NCBI RefSeq assembly: GCF_008831285.2
Contig: NC_045139.1
Location: 31,779,706-31,843,705 of the forward strand
DNA from: Nymphaea colorata
Lineage: Eukaryota; Streptophyta; Magnoliopsida; Nymphaeales; Nymphaeaceae
Direction of reading: 5' to 3'
Length of the DNA stretch: 64,000 nucleotides
This document shows, in pieces, positions 1 to 12,376 of the stretch. Under the pieces are notes generated by a model that had not been told where the DNA came from, did no database searches, and saw nothing but the letters and a program-made list of their open reading frames with translations. A program made the position numbers and the translations under genes. Position 1 is the stretch's first letter; the number at the start of each line of letters is the position of its first letter.

Positions 1-41
1 AAAAGTTAGGACCTCTTTTTCGAAAAGTTAATGCCCGAAAA

Positions 42-65
42 CTCTCTCTCTCTCTCTCTCTCTCT
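42..65. repeat. (CT)n microsatellite
   Basis: A pure CT run of 12 units. Confidence 0.9.
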
Positions 66-931
66 GAAAATGTAAGAGCCGGACATTTGGCAATGACAGT
101 AGGCCATGAATCTGCCCCTGTGAAATAGTGTGTGTTCTCAAAGCCTGCCCCAACAATGTTACTGTTTTAATTTTCATTGCCAAACGGCCTATTAGAGGAA
201 CATCCATCTCGCTCATGAGAATGTTGCGGACTGTCAGCTTAGCAGCCATAGCTCACCTCACTGCACCAATCCGTCTCCTAATATCTCTGCTATTTTATTT
301 CGTCTTTTCTTCTTTTTATTTTATAGTCATTGCTAGTTGAAAAAGGAAATTTTGAATGAAATATTTACACGAGAATCCAAAGCAAGTCTGTCACGGTATT
401 AGTCGGAGCCAAGTGGACCTGGTCAGGGCTTGCTGGGGGTTAGGCCATCTACCTTTATTAAATCACAGATACCTGTACAAGGGAAAAATTTAGCAAGAAA
501 GCATCTTCACACTCACAAAGGCCATATGTTGATTCAACCCTTCAGGTATACAAAGAAGGAGGGGAAAAAAAAAAAGGAAAATCTATGAACAGCCATTAGT
601 CTGTAGATGATCCTTTATGAAAACGCCAAGCTCTACCATAGGATCTCCTTGTTCAACCTTCACCCTATTTTCCGATCCTTTCAGAAAGCCGCTGAACTCA
701 GTCCAATTCCTTCTTCCTTCAAGATGTTGACGAAACTTTCGAACAGAAAAATTTATGATAATCTGACCATCATGTTCTTTTGTGGTACCCGAAAAGCTTC
801 TCCAGCACCTCCACTTCACCTTTCAATATTCCATCTCCAGAGGAAAGCACTATAGACATTCACGAACTCCATCCGAATAATAAGAGATACCTGCAGCCCT
901 GGTACTACTCGACGACTTGACGTTGGTAGCG

Positions 932-1021
932 TTGATAAAGAGCGTGTCTGGAGAGCCTCTGCGCGTCTGTTCAAACCGAACACATTCGAGTCCCAAGCCC
1001 TCCGGCAACGCTCTTTATCAA
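932..1021. repeat. 90-bp hairpin with 13-bp perfect arms
   Basis: TTGATAAAGAGCG at 932-944 is matched by its exact reverse complement at 1009-1021, enclosing a 64-base loop. This may be a tiny MITE or a chance hairpin. The flanking bases do not show an obvious target duplication. Confidence 0.5.
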
Positions 1022-1930
1022 TGTTTTAAGATGCGCCTTTATGATCTAATTTGATATTGTGTAGCATTCGTTCTTATGGATGATTTATAAGAACCTGTCT
1101 TCAATCATGCTTATTTTTGCTTTCCTGGATGTGAAAAAATATGCCCTTGCATTCATCAAATCTTATTGCACCCACAGTTACAGTTTGTTAAAATGTCATA
1201 AAACCCAGTACACATATTGGGTTCCGGTTTTGATTCTTATAATCATCAATCCGTATAGCTTTCATTTGCATTGTCAAATTCGATGAACCAAAAAAAAAAA
1301 AAAAGCTTCTTGCTTATATATTTGCTTCCATTGGTAAATGGCACAAAAGAATTGGGTATGGATAAGTTGAACACACAAAAGAGTGTTTTATTATCTCAGA
1401 GTTTAGGTTCGTAGTGGTCGGAGATCTTAAGATTTATCCTTGATTTCTAACAGTGATTAGAAATCTTATGTTTATAAAATGCAAAAACTATACTATGATA
1501 TGTAAACTTCGCATTTTGATATTTCAAAATCAGACTCTCACGATACATGAATTTGAAGCATAATGAAAATCTTCAAACCATGGTTTTCAAATCTAATATT
1601 CAGGATAATCAAATGCTTCAAAAGAAGAAATTCATATTTTCGGATACAGATTACGGAGCTGTCCGTCCCTCCATCCGATCTATTTCTACCAGAAAGTGGG
1701 ATGAGCGACTTCGGCGCGTCGGTTCACTTTCATCGTCGCGAGGGGCCAGAAGAATTAATACCGCTCCTTCGGCTGCAAGAGGAGGCGGGAGGCCGGAGGA
1801 GAGAAGGCCCCGGCTCAGGGAGTCTAGTTGCCGTCTGCCAGCCGGCGTCTGTCTCTCTGGCCGACGGTTTCTCGTCTTCTGCTGCTTGTTGGTTCTTCTG
1901 GTGGTGGTGGTGGTGCATAAGAGACGCACC

Positions 1931-4900
1931 ATGGGCGGTTCGGAGGCACGGTTCCTGCAGGAATTGCTGCTCTACGCAGCCAGCGCCGCTCTCAGCTCCC
2001 TGGTTCTCTTCGTGGGCCTGCGAAGCCTCGATCCCAACCGTGCCGCGAGCAAGAAGGCTGCCGAGCAGAAGCGAGAGATTGCCAGGCGCCTCGGTCGCCC
2101 CTTTATCCAAACCAATGCCTACGAGGTGAGAGGAAGAGGCGGTGACGGAGGAACAGCGTCGCCCGCTCTTTTTGGTTTCTTTTTGTCGTATTCTGCTGAG
2201 GGTTTTTGTGTTTCTTTCTTTTATTCTAGTGTCCTGGATAATTGTTTGGTTCGTTTTGCCATTTTTGAGATCGAGATTGGGTGATAATCTTCTGTTGTTT
2301 TAGCCTCGTTGTATTGAATTATGAATTGGTTTTTGTCTTCTTCTTCTTCTTCTTCTTCTGATTCTCTTCTTTTGGCGTTGCGAGCTGTAAAAATATCCGA
2401 TGATTGAATAATGACTTTTGTGATACCTGTTGTGCTAAGCGTTGGAAAATATGCTTTTGAGGGAAGTATGTTAGTTCGGAGATTGCTGCAGATGCTGGTC
2501 TGGCTAGAAAACCGCCATTTTTTAATTAAAAATTGGAGCTTGTGAATAATTAGCATGCGTTGAAATAGGGAATCCGAACTGAAGGTAGACGTATCACGTA
2601 AGGTTCCCAATTTGTTGTTAATATCTTCAAATCTTGTAACAGGACGTGATAGCATGCGACGTTATCAACCCGGATGATATCGACGTCGAGTTCAACTCAA
2701 TTGGAGGCCTAGAACCTGTGAAGAAGGCGTTATACGAGCTTGTCATCCTTCCTCTGCAAAGGCCAGAGCTTTTTTCGCATGGAAAGCTGCTAACTCCCCA
2801 GAAGGGAGTGCTATTGTATGGCCCCCCAGGCACTGGCAAGACAATGCTTGCCAAAGCCATCGCCAAAGAATCTGGTGCTGTTTTCATCAACGTGAGAGTA
2901 TCTAATTTGATGAGCAAATGGTTTGGCGATGCGCAGAAGCTTGGTATGTATGCAGCTTTTTTCCCATGTGGAATGCCATCCTTTTTACGCCTCAGTGAAT
3001 ACGTTGTTTCGTTTGGAATATTTAGATGTTTTTACGCATAAAGTTTTTGAAAACATGACTAAATTAACCAAATGCTTGTTATAATTTGTAAAAATGTTTT
3101 TGAAAACATGAAGAATATAACTGTTTTGTGAAGGTATAGTGAGGAACTTGTGTCGTTGTTATTGGTGTTACCGCATTATAGCCTCTTAGGTGCTTTGTGA
3201 AGGTTTATTAGCTATAACTTCTGGTATAAAGTAGACTGCTTGTTGAGGACCTTCTTCTGATCTTGATTGGGTTCTTGTTAGCTGTCAATAAATGTATCCT
3301 GCAACTAGGACTCAGGATTCAGGAAGTTTGAGGTGATGTGTAGTTATGACTTAAAAGTAATAATGCCCTAGTTTTTTTCTATCCACACAGCGGGTTAAGT
3401 ATCCCTTGGAATTGGCATGTGCAGTGGCTGCTGTGTTCAGTTTGGCGTATAAGCTTCAGCCATCTATAATCTTTATTGATGAAGTTGATAGTTTCTTGGG
3501 CCAGCGCCGCTCCACTGATCATGAAGCAATGGCTAATATGAAGACTGAATTTATGGCGTTATGGGATGGCTTTACAACAGATCGTGAGTGTGCTCACCTG
3601 AACTGAGCTATATTTTCTTTAAGTTCCTTACCATGTATTTCTTTTCATGGAGATCTGTTATTTTTAAGATGCAAAGGCCAAGGTCCATATTCAGATTGAA
3701 AGGCTTCATCCTCTCTTGAGGAATGTGCCATTTTTGTCACTCGTTAATGCGACGGAAGTGTAAAAGATAGTACCTGAAAGTTCTTATATGAACTTCCTCG
3801 TAACTGCTATATATCTAACATTGGAACCTTCTGATGAAACCTTCCAATCAAGTTGATGGGATATTTGATTTTTCCTTTCATGCATGATGTGACTGCTTTT
3901 TGCACTCCTTGAGTATGTGTAATTTTGTTCTTGGAACAGGCAGAACAGGACGTCCTTTAGTATTGTTCCGTGGAAGAAGTAAAGTCGTTCCAAGAGGAAA
4001 ATTTGTAGTTAGGTCCATTATTTGATTTTGATGGAATGGAACAGCTTGCCACTGCTGTTCCTTGTTTGATGCTGTGTGATGGAAGAGGCTATGATCGTAT
4101 TGCTTGCTAGATTATAACTTAATAAGTTTTATGAACCTTTTGTTTACAAACAATGAACTTAACCATTCTTCGTGCATCGTTGAAACAATTCACTAAAAAC
4201 GCACAAATAATGGTAGAACCATTTGGAATTTAAAGATGTCAGTTTGTATTAATTAGTTATGTATTATATACTATAATTTGGTGAGGCTTGTTTAACTCAA
4301 GCAGCTGATAATCTAAGAAAGCGTGTGTAGGCACCTGCCACCCCCCCTTTTTCTAGGATTGCCATGGTTTTTCCATCTTGCCTGCCTGTTAGGGCTTTGA
4401 TTATATAGCCAAAGAGAGTTAAATATAAGCTTATGAGCCAAGTCTTGACCTGAATTCATGGGTTTAGGTTGAGAAATACCGGTCATCATCTGGGTGAAGT
4501 GGTTGTGCACTTAATTCAAAAACTTAAGGGTGTTGATAACTTTGGTTTATTACAGGAGCTTCCTTGGGAATCACTGGCTTTAAATTATGCTAATCCAAGT
4601 TCACATGCATTAAGTGCCTAAATTTCATTAGGGAACAGGCAATGGTACTTTTCATTTATTGTTGGTTATTTTGGTTAGATCATGATGCCTTCTCTACTCT
4701 TCAATTGGCACTTTTACCTATGGTCAGGAGAAGAATATGGATCGGTGTCCACAATATAGTACGGGTCAATACTCAATAGATGACTTAGAGGTGCTTTGTG
4801 GAACATTTCAGCTTGGGAAGATTAGAGATTTAGCTTTTCTTTTTAATACAATTTTCAGGCAAGCATAACTTTTTTTGTTTCCTCTTTTTGTAGATTCTGG

Positions 4901-6694
4901 GCGCTCATGTTCTGTTAAGTTTAGTTAACTTGGATTGTGAATTTGGTTATTTAATTTGGTGAATGTGCCTTTTCTTTTATTTTCATGTGGCAAACTTTCC
5001 TGCTACATTGTTGATTTTGTAAGGATCTTTTTAAGTGTTATTGAGCACATCCTTATATAAGCTGTGGTTAAGTGTCATTTGCATATTTATTTACAAATCC
5101 GTAACATGCACTAATTAACTGGGCAAAATTGCTAGTCATTATTCTCCTACGCAATTGTGACCCAATTTTCCTTCTTGTTCCTTTATGCTGATTATTGTTG
5201 TAGCTTGCTTTATGGATAATGTGGGTGTGACATCTGGAAGTAACACGAGCTAATCCATTTGAAATTCTGTAGAAAATGCACGTGTTATGGTTCTTGCTGC
5301 TACCAACCGGCCATCAGAACTCGATGAAGCAATACTGCGTCGTCTTCCTCAAGCATTTGAAATTGGCATACCTAATTGCAGCGAGAGGGCTAAGATATTA
5401 AAGGTGATTTTGAAAGGTGAAAAAGTTGAAGAAAATATTGACTATGAATATTTGGCCAGTCTATGTGAGGATTTCACTGGTTCAGATCTACTTGAGGTTT
5501 GTAAGCAAGCAGCATATATGCCAATCAGGGACCTCCTACATTCTGAAAAGACTGGGCTGCAACCTCAGGTCAGTAATTTCTATCTTTTGTCATTTAAAAA
5601 AAAATTCAACTGTTCTCATGCAAAAAAATATCCAGTATGCTGAATTCAAGGACATCTTTTGGTGTGAATATTGGGGCACGACGGAGACCAAAAAAAGGAC
5701 AATTTTTTTCTTAATTTCACATCCAGTTAAGTAAATCTGAATTGGTAATTTGCAAGTTGCACCAGTGGTCAAATGCCGAACTCTATGGCTTACGAAAGTA
5801 CCAAGGATGAAGTAATGGATCAATGTTAAGAATTTGTGAAAAAAGAAACTAGTAATCAAATCTTAGGTTGGAGTCCAATGATTTCGGAGCTAACTAGATA
5901 ATTAGATAACTAGGGCTATTTGCACTTTGCGGTAATTATAAGTAAATGGACACATAGTTAATTGAAGTTCAAAACAAAGACATGATGACACATATAAGAA
6001 GGCACTTGCTTCAACAGTTGAGACCTTGAGTTGATCTTGCAAATATCTTGCTCTTACACATTTGAATGAAAATCTGGCAATAACTTAAAGGCATGGATGG
6101 ACTAAGAAGCCAAAAGTATTGAAGGTTAAGTGATAAAGATGCAAAGCATTTAAACATGCACTGAATTTTTATAGTGCTGTGTTTTCCCATAAGAAAAAGT
6201 TATAATGTGGTCAGTCAAAGGAAAAATGGCATTTCATAAATTCACTGTTTGGATTTCAAGTCATATGGTTTGGGGACCTTTTCTTATAGCATCATTCTGT
6301 GTGGAAGAATGTGAAGCACCTTTGTGGTTTAGAGCGGGCCTATGCTCTTAGCTGATTGTACTGTTTAGAGAGAACTCAAGTCGTTGGAGAGTGTGTAAAT
6401 CTGGAAAATATAAATTGACTTGCATTTCATGCATCCATTATGTTCTCTTAAATGTGTTAAACTAATAGAGTCTGCATCTTGCAGTCACCAAGGGCATTGA
6501 AACAGTCTGATCTAGAAACTGTTTTCCTGACATCGAGGAAAACAAAAGTTGCAGCATCAGAATTTGGCCTCAACTCACCATTGCCTGATTGGTCAAGAGG
6601 TGATGGAGACAATTATAATACAACTTTCTCAGAGATTGCAAGGTTTTTATCGTGTATTACCTCCAATCTTCGACCACAAGCACGTGACTCATGA
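1931..6694 (+). CDS. MSP1: MSP1/ATAD1-type AAA ATPase of the mitochondrial outer membrane
   Basis: The predicted coding exons are 1931-2125, 2643-2943, 3425-3583, 5273-5568 and 6485-6694, all GT-AG and joining in phase to 386 residues. The protein matches my recollection of Arabidopsis At5g53540/At4g27680 almost residue for residue. Family role: it pulls mislocalised tail-anchored proteins and stalled precursors out of the mitochondrial outer membrane. Visible parts: a single N-terminal membrane segment (about residues 9-30), Walker A GPPGTGKT (125-132), Walker B IIFIDE (180-185), the sensor-type motif ATNRP (about 228-232) and an RRLP arginine-finger region (241-244). The open frame runs upstream to 1547 without a stop, but family members begin with MGx-, so the ATG at 1931 is preferred. 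Intron 3 is the largest (about 1.7 kb). The symbol is by family; plant names vary. Confidence 0.93.
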
Positions 6695-7705
6695 GATGTT
6701 ATGGTTGTGGATCAAATCTGTGGGATATATTTTTGCATTATATACTAGCAATCGCTAACTTTCTGATTATGTTGGAAGCAGCCCCTCATAATTGACCCTG
6801 CAGGTACTTTTAAGGGTTTTGTGTTTTCTTTTCTTTAGATTGGCCGATAAAGGTTGTATATTTTTCTTCTTTGTTCTTTTCTTCTCTTGGTCCATCAACA
6901 TTTGAGGCTTCACTGGCTTTATAGACATATGAGCATGAGAATATGGGCTTACTTATAGAGTCTTTATCTATGTTGTACTCTGTTTATTCGCACGTCTATG
7001 TTCCATATTGATGGGTCTCCACCTCTGTTCGGAATGTTTTTCGATTTTACATGCGAAAATAACTGCTTAGGCCAATACAGCCTGATTCATCATATGGGTC
7101 TGCAAAACCACCAAACCAGCTATTGTTTATAGAGAAACTGTTTTTCTACCAAGAATTTATACTCCAAAATTTTATTGGTTTCCAACTCATTAAAAATCTA
7201 AATGATGTATATCTTGTATCGGCCTGCATTAGGCATTTCTTAAATGGCAAAGGGAAATTTTGTTTATTACTATTTTATCTAGATATTGGTGCTACAGCTG
7301 AATCGGCCGAAATGACCTGAAGGAGCGTCGAATTTTTTGTTTACCTTGGAATTGAGCAAAAGCTGATTCAAGAATGAATTTCATAGATCTGGGTATAGTG
7401 GTCCTTGTTTATATTTACCTGTCACGACTATTCACGGACTCTACACCTATACCTTTCCGGGAAAGCTAATAGACATTAACAGTACAGAAAAGAAGAGAAC
7501 AGCGAACTGCACACCAAGGCAGGAACACATGTACGAGGCAGAATCCATTTTACAGGAAAGCCAAAAACAAAAGAAAAGGCAGTCTCTTAGAACAATCGAG
7601 AGTAATTACACCTTAACAGTAGCTGTTAATAGATATATCTTCGTTGCTTTTATACAGGCGCAGTGATGGTAAGAAGTGAAAAGACCTGAAAAGATCATTG
7701 TTTTC
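6695..7705. other. Convergent intergenic gap and 3' UTRs
   Basis: This gap separates the stop codons of the convergent ATPase gene and the plastid-protein gene. It holds the two 3' UTRs and AT-rich DNA. I see no further coding or repeat feature. Confidence 0.6.
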
Positions 7706-9868
7706 TTATCTCGAAGTGGTTCTGGAAGATGAGCTTCGCATTGGGAAGGGACTCAAAAGCCTCACCTTGAAACAGTAATCAAGTCCAATTGCAGCAAAAA
7801 GAAAGATAAATATATTTTCCGAGACGTATATTGCTGCATCCCTTGCACAATTCACAAGGGTGTATTCGTTGAACTGCATTGGGAACATTCCCTCTAGTTC
7901 TGCAAGGCCTGAAATTTTGAAATGCCCATATTAATTGCAGAACATCCAGAAAAAGAAAAAATAGACAGGACTCCAAACCGCAGATATGGATACCAATTTC
8001 TGATGCCAGAAAACCAATTCCAGAACAATTAGATAGATGCAGTACCTTTCACAAAACCAAAGGCTGCAGAAGTTCCTGTTTTAAGTTGAATATTGTCCAA
8101 ATCTCTTCGCATTGTGTAGCGAAATGTAACTCCAAACAACGCACAGCTGATAAACGTAACTGCTGCATGCAGTAATACCTCAACGTCGCTATTGGCTTGC
8201 GCCAAGGTTATGGGCAGCCCTGCCAATGTTCCCACAACAGCAGAAACAGATGAAGCTTTCACAGATTCCCATCTCTCAGCCTCCTTGTCGACGTCACCTG
8301 TTTCAGTGCTAAATGAATCGTTCATGGGATCAGTCCGGTCTATGTTGCTTGAAAGAGTGCTTTCGGCCTCTTCAATCATGGTTCTTGCCAAAGAAATTTC
8401 TCGCTGGCATTCTTCAATCTTCATGACATTGCAGACGAAAGGTTCTTGATTAGTTCAGGAGATCCACGAGGTGAAACAACCATATAATGAAACTGGAAAA
8501 AATGGTGCTATCTATGGACCAATAAAAGCAGAGACAGCGTAACTACACTTTTGGTGAAGCTGATCACAGCAATCAAGAGGCACCATTATCAATACATTGC
8601 GGAGCTTGTGAGCTGATTAGTTGGACAAAGAAACAAATGAAAGCAACACAACCCGGTGCACTTGGGCTTAGTAATACAATAACAGATAATGAGCAGTTTC
8701 CGAACTAATTGCAGAACTTTTGAATTGATAACAGAATTGAGAAATGAAGATGGCAGAACTCGCCTGTTCTTCAGCACAACATCGGATATCCTAAACTATT
8801 CCAACAACTCCTGAAAACCATAACAGAAATAGTTGCTTATGGCAGATATTAGACTTGATGTACGCTGAAATCCGCCGTAAGTCATGGTATAACTACATGA
8901 TGGGAATCCTGTTCGGTATCTCGACGAAGTTTCGCCATCTAAAAAGAGAGCATCCATTATAGAAGCTGGATTTAAGACCACAACTTGTTTTAATGTTGAA
9001 TTTGAGATGCTGAATAGGCAGCTTAAACTTATGAGAATCGTTAAATTGTGTAAACACCATTGCGGGATGAATCCTTTGGTAAAACGAACGGACATTACAT
9101 AAACCAAAAGGAGATGAACATATGATGATCTCTTAAGGAACACGTCAGTCGTGAGTGACGCAGACGCTTGTGGTCATTTGAAGACCAAGTCACGTGTGAG
9201 ATTGGTCCGGCAATTCACGTTGCTCAGAAATATGAAATTTTGTTCATGAAGCTTGAATTTGCCACCAATTGAAAATCAAATGTATCCAGGAAATTTTTCT
9301 GAGATTATGGCGAGCTAGTCCACCAAGAAATCCAACATAACTTTCATAACATCCCAAAAAACAGAAATCTACAGATACACAAAACCCCTCCCTCCCAAGT
9401 CCCATGCGAGGAAGAAGAAGAGCTTCTGTTGGACATGGAAATAGCAAGAAATTGACTACCAACCTCAGATGCTCTGATTTCGAGCTTCCGGACGTACTCC
9501 TTGAGATTGGCAGCTTCTCTTTCTTGCCTCTCAATCTCCGCCAACTCGTTTCTAGCGTCCTGTACCCTCTTCTCGGCTCTCTGGAGCTCTTCTACGAGCC
9601 CTCTGTTCCCTTCGCTCCTGAGCAACTCCTCCACTCCCTTGTCCAGCATCTCCGAGAGGATGCCCTTTGAGCTTGCGTCGCTTCCCCCCTCCACGGAGCC
9701 ACTGCATCTCGCTGGTATGAGCTTGAAAGTGAAAGGAGAAGCACGATAGTGGTAGCGAACAGAAGAAGAAGAAGCAGGAAAGAAGAATCTAGAGCAAAGA
9801 GTGGGGAACGACGCGGATCTCAACCAACGACGAGGGGATGAAGACAGAGACGAGTGAACCATGGCCAT
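7706..9868 (-). CDS. Predicted plastid coiled-coil membrane protein, function unknown
   Basis: Three coding exons on the minus strand, 9464-9868, 8046-8418 and 7706-7908, join in phase to 326 residues. The first 60 or so residues are rich in Ser, Arg, Pro and aromatic residues and poor in acidic ones, like a plastid transit peptide. Then comes a charged, heptad-like stretch (about 75-165, containing VEELQRAEKRVQDARNELAE) that should form a coiled coil. The C-terminal half has likely membrane segments around VEVLLHAAVTFISCALFGVT and NIFIFLFAAIGLDYC. It resembles unnamed plant transmembrane proteins annotated as chloroplast-located; I know of no assigned function. The start was chosen at the first ATG of the open frame (MAMVHSS). 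The donor of intron 1 (GAG|gttggt) is weak, so that junction is less certain. It converges with the ATPase gene. Confidence 0.82.
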
Positions 9869-12376
9869 TGCTCGTTCCTCTCCCGCGAAGGATGGCCAGT
9901 AAATTGTTTGTGATAAGAAGCCAATGCGACCCGCATCGTAATCGGCAGAATCCGATTTTGTTGTGAGAGAGGTTTTAGCTTTGTGTAGGTACGCGTGTTA
10001 AGCCCCTTGGGCTGTGTAGAAGCCACACAAGGAAACAAAGCGGACATGCTCAGAAAACTTCAGACCAGACCAGACACCTCTAATGTAAATTTGTAATCCT
10101 TTTGTGTTTGATTACGTTGTGTCGAAGATTCGAAGTTCTGAGATCATAGGATCCTAGGTTTCAATACTTCAATTCTTTAACTATTAACAAAGATTTGATT
10201 TTTTTTTTCTTTTTGGGTTTCACTATGTTTTATATAATCTTACTAGGGCTGTATAAGTTTGGACGTACAAGATTTTGTTGATTGGACTTGTTGACACCAT
10301 TATTATCATGACCTTAAGGAAGCACCTAATTGTCTTGAATCTTAGATCCCATTGAGATTCCAAGATGTATAGCAGTGAAGCACGCACGAGAGAGACGTCA
10401 ATGGTTTGGATGTAAGATGACATTGTTCCAAACCAGAATTCTTGGTTTCTATAAAAAAACAAAATTCACATCCAAACAGTAAATATCCTGATTCTCTCAA
10501 ACACGCAAAATTCAGGTATAACTGTATTTTCTATATTTGAATCTGAATCAGATTTTGGCCAGAATATCTGAGCAATCTAATATAGCTCTATCTGATCAAA
10601 TTTGATCCGTTAGCATCCCGATGTCATCTCATGACGGGAAAATAATATAACTCTTGGCAGATGAATTTTACATTAAAGATTTGATTTGCTCTTCTTGTGA
10701 ACCCACAGTTTAGTTTTGCATGAAGAAACTGCATCCGAAGGGTGAGACGTATTTGCACCCCCAGTGGTTTAAAACCCCACTAAATGAATGTTGCCATGGA
10801 GGATCTGACACTCGCTGAAAGTACTGCTTTGTTAGGAAATAAAGTCCGAAACTTACGCAGGCTGCAGTTAAGCAGTCTGATCAATGTCAACTACACCATC
10901 ATGCAACATCTTCTTCTTCAAACTTCACAATGATTTCTTTCTTTACCCATCTCAGTGCAGTTTTTGGGATAGATATATTGGTGATGGTTTTGTTCAGTTT
11001 TATGCCCTTCAAGGCTTGATATTTACTGTCATGAAGTCCAAAAAAAGAAGCAAAATAGTTATCAGTTTCTTGCCAATATGTTGCTGAACTTTCATGCCTC
11101 GGTATCTTCTCCAAGAGATTCAGGCTCCTCTGTCTTACCATCTGGTTATTATCCCTGACAATACTTCCACTATTTATTTCTCTACTTAGTAGAAAATACA
11201 ACAAAAACATGACACGCATAGACATGTATTAGGAATGTCTTTGTTCGATTCTCATATTGGGTATCTCTTCCTTCAATTCTCGTTCTCGTGGACGCTACCC
11301 TCTGAACGACACTGAGAATTGAGTTGAGAGATGTTTTTGGCTGGTTTCGTGGCTTGTTGAACTGGCATTGCCTGAATCTATATATATACAGCGTAGGAAA
11401 TGCGTTAAGACCAGTCAATTCTTTTGGCTGGTTCGACCAGTCGCACTCATCTTTAACATTTTCTTTTCACGTCCAACAAGTTCCTAATCAACGTAAAAAT
11501 AACATTTTTCCCGAAAGATAACTAAAATTTAGAATGAACTTTCCAAGTTCTCTTTGCCTTACAAAATCATTTTATACAACAAAAATTTTGACATAGTTTA
11601 AAACATGAAAATTTACATAACAAATGTGACTGGTCGAATCAATAGCTGGTCCTATGCATTTCTTACATACATGCACTCAAACACACACAATACGCCCATA
11701 TCTTTTGTAGGGTCACATCAGATTAACTCGCCGACGTGGCATGTGAGCAAATAGATCGGGAATCTGCCGCTTGCTTGGTGATTTCTACTGCATGGCCACC
11801 CTAACGCCACAACGATCACCAGTTAAAAGAATTGCCTCCAGCCAAACTCAGCCACAGGCCAACATACTGCTCATGGTCTAACCACCAGATGAAGAAACCC
11901 ATCTCAATGGTTCAGGTGAGCATCTTTTAAGCGTCTGCAGAAATGTCACACGCCAAGGACCGCTAATAAGGGAAGCCAGATAATTTACATACAAAGTTTA
12001 CAAACAATTTTATACATTAATTACACAAGAAGAAGCCCTCAAGTGAGATATGATAACTTCATACTACAGATTCCCTTAATAGAAGCCAAAAAGGGTAAGA
12101 AAAAGTGGGAAAGAGAAGGAAGAGAATGAAACATGAAAACGTAGAACTTGACAAGCCGGAGGAAAATGCCTGGTTCGTGAAGCAGAATAACTGCCTGGGA
12201 GTAAACTACTGGTGACATTATCATACAACACGATGGCAGAAGAAGGGCGGTTTTTCATCAACCTGTGCGTAGAACACCTAAGAGCCTCAACCTGGCGTCC
12301 TGAGCAAGTTCCAACAGAACAAGTTCTGTGAGATGCAGGCCGAAGAGACTGATACAAGAGAGGTAGACACATACCT
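9869..12376. other. Intergenic: plastid-protein promoter and 3' region of the MYB gene
   Basis: The left part is the promoter of the minus-strand plastid-protein gene. The right part, from about 12.0 kb, is the 3' UTR side of the REVEILLE-type gene. An imperfect inverted repeat lies at 11394-11666. Around 10.48-10.64 kb is an AT-rich stretch with repeated 'gaatctgaatcag'-like words that recur near 53.2 and 60.2 kb, suggesting a dispersed repeat. No coding sequence is supported. Confidence 0.55.
11394..11666. mobile_element. Possible MITE with imperfect terminal inverted repeats
   Basis: The sequence at 11394-11446 (AGGAAATGCGTTAAGACCAG onward to GACCAGTCGC) reappears inverted at about 11626-11666 (GACTGGTCGAATC to ATGCATTTCTTAC). 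The arms match over about 45 bases with small gaps, and the centre is AT-rich. No clear target duplication is visible, so the superfamily is undetermined. Confidence 0.45.

Larger units (their letters stand above)
1..1546. other. 5' flank without a recognised gene
   Basis: A short CT repeat lies at 42-65. A minus-strand open frame at 583-819 encodes 78 residues ending in NGCS. Another minus-strand frame just upstream of it (about 800-860) also reads like coding sequence but is out of phase with it, so a decayed gene end is possible. I recognise no family. A 13-bp perfect inverted repeat lies at 932-944 and 1009-1021. The rest is AT-rich flank of the ATPase gene. Confidence 0.5.
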